A DNA stretch of 64,000 bases from Austropuccinia psidii (Eukaryota; Basidiomycota; Pucciniomycetes; Pucciniales; Sphaerophragmiaceae): contig JALGQZ010000003.1 of the NCBI GenBank assembly GCA_023105745.1, positions 74,002,696-74,066,695 on the forward strand, given 5' to 3'. The notes beneath the pieces were generated by a model, which saw only the letters and a program-made list of their open reading frames with translations, did no database searches and was not told where the DNA came from. A program made the translations under genes and the position numbers. Below are positions 1 to 10,703 of this stretch, piece after piece; the first letter of the stretch is position 1; every line of letters begins with the position of its first letter.

Positions 1-787
1 GCCTGTTGGACTCTAGGAGGGAGGTATTTACTATAAATAGAGCTCTTTTTACTCTATTTTCCCCTCAGATGCATCAAAAACATTAAATCAATTAAATCAA
101 AAGGTAATTTTCTTTATTCTTTATATATAAAAGCATTATATTATTAAAGACCAAAGACCACCTTGCTATAATCATCTATTTTGACGTGATTAAATCATTT
201 ATTTAATTGTTTTTGTTAAAAATCTCTCTAAAACTCATTTCCACGTAAAAATCCAGAATAATTTGTAATTTTATTTATTTTTATTGTAAATACAATTTGA
301 AAAAGTTGTATTTATATTTTTTGGCGTAAAATACTTCAAAATTATTATATTAAGTGTTAAAAGTAGGTTATTCTCTCTTATTATAATAATTTCTCTATTA
401 TTACTCTCTTAATAACTCTTTAATTAATATAAATAGTATTTATATTAATTCATAACTTTAATATTAGTAATATTATTGTTATTAATTGTTTTTTATTAAT
501 AAAAAACAATTTTTTACGCCTTTATTATTTGTTGGTAACAATAATAAAGAGCTTTTTAATATATTAATTATTTTATATTAATATATTTATTTATTATATT
601 ATATTTTCATAATATAAATTATATTATTATATTTATTTAATAATATAATTATTTTACGCCATAATAATAATAATTATTTATTATTATTATATTTTTAATC
701 TTATTTATTCAATTTATAAGGACATTCAGAGTACAATAAGTAATAAATTAGTAATTTTTCCTTATTGTTTCATAGTCAAACCTTACA
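1..787 (+). repeat. El.1 5' LTR (3' part only)
   Basis: It is a direct repeat of 8672-9458 with three visible mismatches (near 273, 510 and 760). A strong TATA box (CTATAAATAG, 31-40) marks the promoter, so the transcript probably starts within the next 20-50 bases. The downstream half is extremely AT-rich and made of successive inverted repeats, including a perfect 26-base palindrome near 496-521 and a 10-base-arm hairpin near 520-550. Confidence 0.95.
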
Positions 788-808
788 TTTGGGGGCCTGG
801 CCGTGATA
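788..808 (+). promoter_or_regulatory. El.1 candidate primer-binding site
   Basis: The segment directly after the LTR reads TTTGGGGGCCTGGCCGTGAT. TGGGGGCC, two bases after the LTR end, is shared with El.3 (17059 on) and El.4 (minus, 29432 down), and TGG is what a tRNA CCA end would pair with. I could not assign the tRNA. Nothing complementary to it was seen in the LTR, so tRNA priming is more likely here than self-priming. Confidence 0.55.
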
Positions 809-1003
809 TTTACTTAAAAGACCTTTAAAAAGATTCTATTTGGGTTTATCCAATAATAAATTATATTTATAATCATAAATTATATAATAATTTTATATTT
901 TATTGATTTTAAAAGCTATTGAGGCATTTGGAAAGCAATTGTACTGTCTTACACGTGGTTTTTCACATCCTTAGACTTGCAAGAACTTTCTTTGAGTGAC
1001 TCT

Positions 1004-2209
1004 AGTGATTAAAAAAGATATTTTATAAATTAAAAATAATTTTATTATAATTTAATTTTATAAGAATCATATTCTTTTTTATTTTATTCTTTAAAAAATA
1101 AAAAATACATAAAAATAATAAAAAATATTAAAAACCGATAAAAAAAGTTATTTTTATTCATTTTTTATTCATTTCTTTATTTTATTTCAATTTTTTAAGA
1201 TATAAAGCAATTTCTACGTGGAAAATTGCCATATCTTGCCAAAAATAACACTTCTTATATAAAGACTTATATTTATTTGTCTTTTTTAGTGTTTGAAGAT
1301 AACCCAACAGAAGATAACCAAGCTACTGTTCAGAGGTTGGTGGAAGAAACTTGTCAAAGTTCTCCAACACCAGTTATCACCAAAAGAAAGAAAGCTAAGA
1401 AATTAGACTTTCCAGGACCCACCATTCAAGACTCTGAAGGTGAGCACCTCTTTTTATAATTGCCATAAAAGAATTTTTATTCTAAAATACTTTTATTTTT
1501 TCTTATTCTTTAATTATGACTACCAGAAGAGGTTCCCAATACTCCATCCAATCAGATGGAGCTGGACTCAGAGGTAGAATTGATCCCTCAAAAGGGAAAA
1601 GAAAGGGCAATATCCCCAGTGGAACAGAATCCACACAAGGAAGTGCCTTATCCCAAAGGCAAGTCCCAGAAATGCCCATGATATCTGAGCCTGAATTAGA
1701 ACTAAGTATGAGTAACTCAAACAGGTACAAATCACATTCAGAGGGCTCAAATAGACATCTACATGAGCCAGTACAAGCAGTATTGCACAGTGTACAAGGA
1801 CAAAGATTGGGAAATGCTGCCTCAAATATACCAAGGAGTGATGAACTCCTGGCACATCCTGAAAAGGCTTCTCAAAGAGGAGGAGATAGTGAAATACTCC
1901 AATGGATGGAATCCACTGTCATCCAAACCTCAAATCAAAAAAATCAAGGATTACCATGCCAAAAAGAGGGAGGCAACCAAGGAAGAAGCCCCAGTAGCTT
2001 CTACCAGCAAGCCCCAAGCCAACCCACTTCCCCAAGAAGGGAAGAAGAACAAGAAAAAGCATTGGAGGAAACCATATTCCCCAAGCTACAGAATCCCAAA
2101 AATCCAAAAGGATGCCATGGACAATGTTTTCAACATGGCCAGAACCTTGATGGAATTCAAGGACAAGGAAGAGAAAAGAATGAGACAACCTCATTTCCCA
2201 AAGAAATAA
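1004..2209 (+). CDS. El.1 ORF1: spliced upstream protein, unknown function, overlaps gag-pol in +1 frame
   Basis: Predicted join: 1004, 1290-1439, 1527-1658, 1725-2209 (768 nt, 255 codons plus stop). The ATG is formed by the last base of the leader exon (A at 1004, donor GTGATT) and TG at 1290 (acceptor TTTTTTAG). No ATG occurs between 788 and 1004. Intron B is 1440-1526 (GTGAGC..CAG); intron C is 1659-1724 with a GC donor (AAAG|GCAAGT). All junctions are phase 1 and match El.4 and El.3. The C-terminal part ([26 protein letters not shown]) is conserved in El.3 and El.4, whereas the overlapping frame is not. No known domain is recognised; it is charged, with a lysine-rich patch followed by a probable helix. 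Stop TAA is at 2207-2209, one codon after the slip site. An internal ATG at 1763 would give an unspliced 148-residue version. Confidence 0.7.
2197..2203 (+). promoter_or_regulatory. El.1 predicted -1 ribosomal frameshift site (CCCAAAG)
   Basis: In the ORF1 frame the codons are TTC CCA AAG AAA TAA, so C_CCA_AAG fits the X_XXY_YYZ rule, with an overlapping T_TTC_CCA. Slipping back one base enters the Gag-Pol frame at FPKE. The 16-base stretch ATTTCCCAAAGAAATA is identical in El.4. Similarity in the Gag-Pol frame (FPKEI.L.K) begins exactly here. No downstream pseudoknot was computed. Confidence 0.6.
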
Positions 2210-5200
2210 CCTTGTCCAAAGATGTTGTAAATACTTTAACAGAAATTAAAAATAGTATATTACCTCTAAAAGAAATTAAAGACAGTTTATTATCACTACA
2301 AGAAATAAATAACAATTTATCTTCTTTAACAAAAATTGTTGTGCAAAACAAGAAAGAAATTGACAACATTAAGTTTATTGTTGAAAATAATAAACCAAAG
2401 AATTTAATTGACAATACTCAAAAATTAATACAAGGACAACAAGAATTGTATAAATACATAAAAGATATCAAAGACAAAACTTTGACAATCAATTATGATG
2501 TGAGTATTGACAATCTTACAGAAAAATTGAATAAATTAAGTATTTCTGTAGAAAAATTTGAAGAAAAGACTTCATCACACCAAAAATTACTTTTGGACCA
2601 TGTGGAAAAAAGTGATGAAGCAAGAATGCATCTGAAAGATGATATTCAGAGTGAAATAAGACTTATCACTGAAAAAATGGATAAAATTAATGAGGCTAAT
2701 TTAAATATGCCAAAGTTATCAACACCATTTTCTCATATAAGAAGCCCTGTTAAAACAAAAGAGGAATTGTCAAATCCTTTCATAACAGACTTGAGTCACC
2801 AAGATAATAACCAAGTCTTAATGAAGGAAGCACCTCAACTGAAAGAATGGCCAACATTCACAGGAGAAGGTGAATATGACCACATGTCATTCATTAAAAC
2901 AATTGACATGTTACAAGAAGATTATGCCATACCAGATGAATTAATCACTGCAAGATTACATTCTTTGTTTGAGAAATCTGCAAAAAGATGGTATTATGGC
3001 ATAAGACAAACAAATGGTAAAAATACCTGGTCTTGGTGGAAACAAGAAATAATCACCAAGTGGGCAAATGATGCCTGGAGGTATAAGATAGAAAATGCAT
3101 TTGAAAACTCTTTCTTTGACCCAGAGAAAGACAAACCTTTAACTTGGTTCTTAAAACAAGTTGAAAGACTTAATGCACTATACCCAGAAATGTCACAGAA
3201 GATGGTGCATATGAAAATACTTAAAAAATGTGGAGGGGAACTAGAACATGCCCTAAGAAGCAGATGTATAGAACCATGCTCCACAGAAGAGTATATAAAT
3301 GCACTAGAAGATATAGTGACAAGAACAAAAATTGGCAGGACTTGGAAAAAATTGGACATTAAAAGCCCAAATAAACCATTTATCAGAAAAGATAAATCAA
3401 AAGAATCCTTTAAGCCCAATACATCCAACAATAATGAGCAAAGAAAATGCCATAAATGTGGAGGTATTGGACACTTAGCCAATAATTGCCTTAAAAAAGC
3501 AAAAATTAATGAAATTGTGGAAACAGAAAGCCACAATGACAAAGAAGAGGAATCTGACTCTGAAAAAGAGACAGAAGAGTCAGAAAGATCTGAAAGTGAT
3601 GAAATCAATATAATTAATGCACAAATTAATAATATTGACTTAATTTATGAAGTACTGGATGTTAATTCAAACTTACCACAAGTTGGAACATCTGACACAA
3701 ACCTGACAAACATACAAGATGCCAAAATGTATAGAACCAAACCTGCAAGAGGAATGGGATATACAGCTGGAAAATCAAGTATAAGTATTGTTATGGTTGA
3801 TAACCAGGAAGGAAAAGTTAACTTGGATACAGGAGCATATTGCACTTGTGTTGGCAAAAGTTATTTAAAAACCATTGTCCCAAATTGGCAAGAAAAACTT
3901 ATGCCAATACAAGGTGTCAAATTTAGTAGTGCAAGTGAGAGCATGAAGCCCCTTGGAATAATTGATTTAACACTAATTTTTCCTCATCCCTCACAATGTG
4001 TTAGAATTAAAGTAGAGTTTGTAGTAATGGACAACTGTACTAGTAATCATTTCATACTTGGGAATGACTACTTATCAATCTATGGTATAGATATCTCCAA
4101 CCAAAAAGACAGATATTTTACCATAGGAGATAACAAAAGACAAAAGTTTGGCTTCTTAAATAACAAAAAACAAATCACAGTTATTAAGAAGGAAGAAAAA
4201 ATTCCAGAAAAAGAAATTTTTATATCTGAACAACTTAAAGAGGCAGAATTCAATCAAGAATTAACAGAAAAAATGAAAGAAAAATTGATTGACCTCTTAT
4301 TTAAGTATAAAAATGCCTTTGCAACTGACAAAGAGCCACTAGGTGCCATAATTGGACATGAAGTGGATATAATTCTTAATGTAGAAAAGCCTTACCCACC
4401 TTTATTAAGAAGACCTGCTTATCCAGCCAGTCCAAGAGCTAGAGAAGCCTTAGAGGTACACATTAAAGAATTAATGGACCTTGGAGTATTAAGAAAGGTT
4501 GGACATAATGAACAAGTAGAAGTTACTACACCTGTCATTATAACTTGGCATAATGGAAAGTCAAGGATGGTAGGAGACTTCAGAGCCCTGAATACCTATA
4601 CCATTCCAGACAGATATCCAATACCCAGAATCCATGAGACATTGACCCAATTGTCACAAGCTAAGTTCATCACAGCTATGGATGCTCTTAAAGGTTTTCA
4701 TCAAAATGTCTTAACAGACAATGCCAAGAAACTACTAAGAATAATAGTCCATTGTGGAATTTTTGAATACTTAAGAATGCCATTTGGGATAAAAAATGCA
4801 CCTTCCCATTATCAAAGAATGATGAATACCATATTTCCTGAAGAATTATCAGAAGGATGGTTAATTATCTATATTGATGATATTATAGTTTGCTCAGAAA
4901 CTTGGGAAAATCACCTTACAAGACTAGAAAGGGTACTACAGAAAATAGTTCAAGTGAATATGAAAATTTTCTTGAAAAAGTGTCATTTTGCATATAGTGA
5001 ATTAAAAGCACTAGGACATGTGGTATCTGGACTTAGTCTAGGCATAGACAAAAATAAAGTAGCAGCAGTACTACTTAAACCAATGCCTCAAACCAAAAAA
5101 GAAATGCAATCATTTCTAGGATTTGCTGGTTACTATAGACAGCATATAAAGGACTTTGCAAAGATTGCTAAATCCTTGTATAAGCTATGTGACCAACAAA

Positions 5201-7314
5201 CAGTCTATGAGATGACAGAAGAAAGAGTCAAGGCATATGAAGAATTGAAAAATTCCTTAACAAATGCCCCATTTCTCCTAATGCCAGATTGGAAACTACC
5301 CTTCAAACTGTACATTGATGCTTGTGGAGAAGGACTAGGTGCTGCACTTCACCAAACACAAATTATCAATGATAAACCAGTGGAAGGACCAATTTGTTTC
5401 ATTTCAAGGCAAATAAAGCCAACAGAAGCAAGGTATGGAGCAAGCCAAATGGAATGCTTATGCCTAGTGTGGGCTTTAGAAAAATTGCATTATTATTTGG
5501 ATGGCACAGTATTTGATGTAATCACAGACTGTAATGCTGTGAAATCACTATTAAATATGAAGACTCCAAACAGACATATGCTAAGATGGCAAATTGCTAT
5601 CCAGGAATATAGAGGAAATATGACTATTGTTCATAAATCTGGAAATATTCACAAAAATGCAGATGGTCTCAGCAGATGGGCTCTAGCAAATACCCCTGAC
5701 AATCCAGCATGGGTACCACAAGAAGAGCACCATATAGAAGGAATATGCGTTACAGACATTGGCACAGAATTCTTTAACCAAGTTAAAGAAAGCGATAAGA
5801 CAGACAAAAATTGCCATATCTTAAGCCAACTTCTAATGAAAGACTGCAAAGATCCATCACTTTCATCAAAACTAGATGAAATATGGAAAAAAGCATATGA
5901 TGAAGGAAGATTTCACCTCCTTGATGGAATCCTTTACCATAGAACAAAACATACATGTGTTATGGCCTTAACAGACAGAACACTAATAAACACCATTTTA
6001 CATGAGTGTCATGATAGTGTTGCATCTGGACATCTCTCAGAAGATAGGACACTAGAGAGGGTGAAAACCTGTTCTTGGTGGCCAAATTGGAAGAAAGATG
6101 TTGCAGAGTACTGCCAGACCTGTGACAGATGTCAAAAAGCCAACAGAGCCACAGGAAAGAAATTTGGAATGATGATCCAAATCCAAGAACCAAAATCCCC
6201 ATGGGAAATAGTTCATATGGATTGGGTAACAGCCTTACCTCCAGGAGGAGACAGGAGTTATAATGCATGCCTAGTGCTAGTTGACAGATACAGCAAAACT
6301 CCCATGTTCTTACCATGTCATAAAGATGACACAGCTATGGATACAGCCATAATGATATGGAATAAAGTCATTAGCCATACAGGCTTATTCCAAAATATTA
6401 TAAGTGACAGAGACCCAAAGTTCACTTCAGCATTATGGACAAATCTCCATAACCTGTTTGGGACAAAGTTATCATTCTCAACAGCTTATCATCCTCAAAC
6501 TGATGGTTTAGCAGAAAGAATGATACAGACCCTAGAGGATATGATCAGAAGATTCTGTGCTTATGGGCTAGAATTCAAAGATTCTGATGGTTTTACCCAT
6601 GATTGGTGTACACTAATACCAGCACTTGAATTGGCATATAAGACATCAATCCATTCTTCTACTGGCAAAACACCAGCAATGCTAGAGAAAGGTTGGAATC
6701 CAAGACTTCCTTATGATACCCTCAAAAAGGACTTAGTGGATATACATCCAACAGCAAGCAGCTTCAAGATAATGCTTGACAAAGCAAGACACCATGCAAA
6801 CAGATGCATGCAAGATTCTTTTAAATATGCAAAAGAAAGATGGGATAAAAGTCATAAGCCACCTGATTTCAAAATAGGGGACTTGGTTTTAGTATCAACC
6901 CTTAATTTCAATAACATAAAAGGCCCAAAGAAATTGAAAGATTCCTTTGCAGGACCATTTATGATAAAAGCACTTCATGGACCAAATGCTGTGCAATTGG
7001 AACTCACAGGTGAACTAATGAACAAACACCCAACTTTCCCTGTAAGTCTGATAAAACCTTACAGTTCAAGTGACAAAGAGTTATTTCCACTAAGAAATAA
7101 ACCCCCACTTGAGATTCCCCCCTTGGAAGAAGGAGAGGAAAAGAAAATAGTAAAAGTCCTTAAAGAAAGAAGGACAAGAAACAAAAAAGAAAGAGAATAC
7201 CTTGTAAGGTATAGAAATTCAACTCAAGAAGATGAATGGCTACTTGAGAAAGATATAACAAATGCTGATAAACTACTAAGAAGGTTCAGACATGAAAGAA
7301 AACCTGAAAAATAA
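2198..7314 (+). CDS. gag-pol: El.1 Gag-Pol polyprotein (open from ATG 1516)
   Basis: This frame is open for 1932 codons from an ATG at 1516, but conservation starts near 2198, so the first ~228 codons are probably an overlap shadow of ORF1. Numbering from 1516: coiled-coil-like region ~232-395; capsid-like retrotransposon Gag domain ~440-610; CX2CX4HX4C zinc knuckle 645-658; aspartic protease DTG at 771; reverse transcriptase with YIDD at 1119-1122; RNase H ([13 protein letters not shown]) ~1264; integrase HHCC finger ~1496-1535 and catalytic D1569, D1631, E1667 (DD35E spacing); a divergent chromodomain ~1877-1928 ([16 protein letters not shown]). It copies element RNA and integrates the cDNA; the chromodomain probably steers integration to chromatin. 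No stop, frameshift or catalytic loss is visible. Gag and Pol share one frame, so protease alone must separate them. Confidence 0.93.
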
Positions 7315-7416
7315 AAAAGTTAAGCATTATTGAGCTTCAAGACTAACAAAGTCTATTGAAGAGGTAGGACAGTGGATGATACCCTTATCATACATATCAG
7401 ATTGTGGTACAATCTT
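7315..7416 (+). other. El.1 short 3' noncoding segment
   Basis: About 100 bases lie between the Gag-Pol stop and the polypurine tract. I see no ORF or repeat in it. Confidence 0.6.
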
Positions 7417-7432
7417 TTTTGGTGGTAGGGAA
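7417..7432 (+). promoter_or_regulatory. El.1 polypurine tract
   Basis: TTTTGGTGGTAGGGAA lies directly before the 3' LTR (TGTGAGCC). El.3 has the equivalent AGGGGGAGGGAA. This is the expected primer for plus-strand DNA synthesis. Confidence 0.75.
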
Positions 7433-9458
7433 TGTGAGCCTTTGAGATATGACCACATACCCAATAAGGTCACAAAAAGATTAAGAATAATTATAACTTT
7501 AATATAATTATACTAAAATTACTTAGAATAATTATACATTAAAATTAATTACTTAAATATACAAAAAATACCATAAATTAACACAAAAATTGGTTTAACT
7601 TAAAAACCAATGAATAAACATGTAAAATAAATTATACCATTGGATTCCTCATGGAAAAATACACATATACCATTTTTATGGCATATCTGTGAAGTCAATA
7701 TTTAATGAATTATAAGGTATAATACCTTATAAAAACCATAAAATCCTATTTATCTCAGAAACCAATGAAACAACATGTGAAATAAATTGTACCAGTGGAT
7801 TCCCCATAGAAATCCACACATAAAACAATTAATAAGCTAATTCTCAAAGTCAATACTTAAGGAATTATCCTGAATATATGCACTTTTTTGGTCAACACAT
7901 ATATTCAAGGATCATAGCTAATATCTTCTAAACTATACATGATAGAATGATGAACCAAAAATAAAGTTACCACGTAATTACTGTAAGAACACAGAAATGA
8001 ACTTTATTTTACAAATTATAAACAAGGTTAAAACCTATGATGAAATATTGATAAAAATCAACAGAGCTGTTGACCACTTTGTTGTGAAAGTGGTCCAAAC
8101 TTAAAAAAAAAGTATACAGTTGGATTCTACTAGTTCATTCGTGAAGAATGATGTAATTTTTATTATTAAATTCAGGGTATAACCCCCTGAAATCAAGGTT
8201 TGAAGTTTAAAATATTGAATTTCGACAGAAAAGGTGAGTTACAAGAAAAATCATCAAAATTAGAGTTTTGATGATGTAATGATAAGCTCTTGGCAGCATA
8301 ATAAGGTTATGCCAGGCTATCAGAATTCACTCTCTGAATTGCTTTAGCGTGTAAATCTTAAAAGTTATTGAAGATCAAAGTTTGAGCTTAAATTGAGCAG
8401 TTATGATCACCTACTGTAACCTTAAATTAAGTTTAACAGTCACAAGAGTGATAAAATTGGTGAATACTATTAGTTTATGATTAAAACTAATAAACTCCAC
8501 GAAATTTGGGGTTCTGCCAAGCCTCTGATGTCATCAAACTTAAAGTTACAGTGATAACTTTAAATAATGGTGCAATAATGATGTAAGATGGTTTGATCAT
8601 GATGTAATCACCCTCAAACCTTAAAATATTGATCAATTCCAGTGGATATGATCAGTACACGTCTACTAGAAGCCTGTTGGACTCTAGGAGGGAGGTATTT
8701 ACTATAAATAGAGCTCTTTTTACTCTATTTTCCCCTCAGATGCATCAAAAACATTAAATCAATTAAATCAAAAGGTAATTTTCTTTATTCTTTATATATA
8801 AAAGCATTATATTATTAAAGACCAAAGACCACCTTGCTATAATCATCTATTTTGACGTGATTAAATCATTTATTTAATTGTTTTTGTTAAAAATCTCTCT
8901 AAAACTCATTTCCACGTAAAAATCCAGAATAATTTGTAATTTTCTTTATTTTTATTGTAAATACAATTTGAAAAAGTTGTATTTATATTTTTTGGCGTAA
9001 AATACTTCAAAATTATTATATTAAGTGTTAAAAGTAGGTTATTCTCTCTTATTATAATAATTTCTCTATTATTACTCTCTTAATAACTCTTTAATTAATA
9101 TAAATAGTATTTATATTAATTCATAACTTTAATATTAGTAATATTATTGTTATTAATTGTTTTTTATTAAGAAAAAACAATTTTTTACGCCTTTATTATT
9201 TGTTGGTAACAATAATAAAGAGCTTTTTAATATATTAATTATTTTATATTAATATATTTATTTATTATATTATATTTTCATAATATAAATTATATTATTA
9301 TATTTATTTAATAATATAATTATTTTACGCCATAATAATAATAATTATTTATTATTATTATATTTTTAATCTTATTTATTCAATTTATAAGGACATTCAG
9401 AGTACAATAAGTAATAAATTAGTAATTTTTACTTATTGTTTCATAGTCAAACCTTACA
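7433..9458 (+). repeat. El.1 3' LTR, 2026 bp
   Basis: It starts TGTGAGCC and ends CCTTACA. The opening (GAGATATGACCACATACCCAATAAGG) is shared in outline with the El.3, El.4, solo and fragment LTRs. The TATA box is at 8701-8710. The last 787 bp match the window-start LTR almost perfectly. It is followed directly by El.2 gag sequence. Confidence 0.95.
8701..8710 (+). promoter_or_regulatory. El.1 LTR TATA box
   Basis: ACTATAAATAG followed ~30 bases later by a pyrimidine-rich CTATTTTCCCCTCAG. The same sequence occurs at 31-40 in the 5' LTR. El.3 has CTATAAAAG at ~24670 in the corresponding LTR region. Confidence 0.6.
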
Positions 9459-10703
9459 GCAAACTTGGACAGAGGACCACCAATGGAAGGAGCAGCACCC
9501 TCAAGAAGAGGTGGAATGAAATCTAGAAGATCAAGATCTTTCTCTGGACTTTTGGGTGGCTACCCTGGCATGGCTGAAGGTGCAAGAGCAAGACAAGGGG
9601 AAGTTGAAGATGAAGAGGGTGAAGAGTCTGTGGAAGAGGAAGATTCTGGGGAAACTGAAGTGGCAGATGCCTTGGCAAATGCTCCAGAGGTGCCTCAGGG
9701 TTCTAATCTAGCCCTTTCTAGTCAACCTCTTGTCTCTCAAACTGATCCAAGTCTCCTCAAGATGATGGAGCAGATAACTCAATTCATGGGGCAACTCACT
9801 CAAGCAGTTTCTCCCAGGGACAATTCTAAAGCCCCTGCTTTCAAGACTCCATCCATGAAGGCACCTGATTCTTTTGATGGTACTCAAGCTCATAAATTGA
9901 GAGGATTTATCCAATCCTGTCAATTAATCTTCCATAATGATCCAGAAAATTTCTTCTCTGACAGGAAGAAAGTTCTTTACTCAACTTCTGTTCTCACTGG
10001 TAGAGCTGGAAAGTGGATTGAACCCTATCTCTCAAATATCTCCAATGAAGACTCTTCCTACCTCCTCAATAATTGGCCCTTATTTGAATCTCAATTATTC
10101 ACTCTGTTTGGTGACCCCAATGAGGTCATGAAAGCTGAACAAGAGTTGGACAATTTGAGGATGAAGGAGACTGCTCATGTTTCCTTGTACATTGCAGATT
10201 TCAGAAGCTTAATGTCAAGAATTGGAGATTGGGGGGAAAGAGCTTATATCCGTGTTTACAGAAGAGGATTGGCATCAAGATTCTTGGATAAGTTGGCTTC
10301 TCACCCTGGAACTTTTGATACTCTTCAAGAACTTATGGATATCACTTTAGAATTAGACACAAGATATCATGAGAGGCAAAAGGAAAAGGGTGGCAATCAA
10401 GAGAAGAAGCCTCCAGTCATTGGATCCAATCAATCTAGGCCTCCTCAAAACTCATCTTCAAAGAGGCCTCACCAGAAGAAGAACAAGAAGGGAAAGCAAT
10501 TTCAATCTTCAAAGGACAAGCCCCATGCCGCTCTTCTCAATAAGGACAATAAATTAATAGGTTCTGAAAAGGAGAGGAGGATTAAAGAGGGGTTGTGTAC
10601 TTATTGTGGTGGAAAGCACCCAATTGAAAAATGCTTCAAGACGCCTCAGAACAAGCCTGGGACATCATCAAGAGGCTTCCCTAGCAATCAGGGAAATACC
10701 TGA
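9459..10703 (+). pseudogene. gag: El.2 gag, N-terminus cut off by El.1
   Basis: About 414 codons remain. The first ~45 residues lie left of El.1, judging by El.5, whose gag starts MPVQHSPPAK. An acidic segment (EVEDEEGEESVEEE) is followed by a retrotransposon Gag capsid domain (DSFDGTQAHKLRGFIQSCQ onward, near 9860-10350), a lysine-rich linker and a short zinc knuckle CTYCGGKHPIEKC (CX2CX3HX4C). It ends at TGA 10701-10703, one codon after the GGGAAAT slip site. No internal stop is seen in what remains. Confidence 0.88.

Larger units (their letters stand above)
1..9458 (+). mobile_element. El.1: intact young Ty3/Gypsy chromovirus, family A (5' LTR cut by window edge)
   Basis: The LTRs begin TGTGAGCC and end CCTTACA. 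The 787 bp of 5' LTR in the window line up without gaps with 8672-9458; I count three mismatches by eye, so the insertion is recent. Between the LTRs are a primer-binding-type sequence, a spliced upstream ORF, an uninterrupted Gag-Pol and a purine-rich tract. Protease, reverse transcriptase and integrase catalytic residues are all present. The right flank starts GCAAACTTGG. The El.5 copy of family B reads GAGTGCAAACTTGG at the same place (minus strand, about 41050), so El.1 lies inside the gag gene of El.2, with an expected GCAAA target duplication whose left copy is outside the window. It is the most likely active element here. Confidence 0.93.

Noticed and set aside
1516..2196. Open frame from ATG 1516 as a true N-terminal extension of Gag-Pol
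   Set aside because: Open in El.1 only; the same frame is broken in El.3 and El.4 while the +1 frame is conserved. The ATG itself lies inside intron B.
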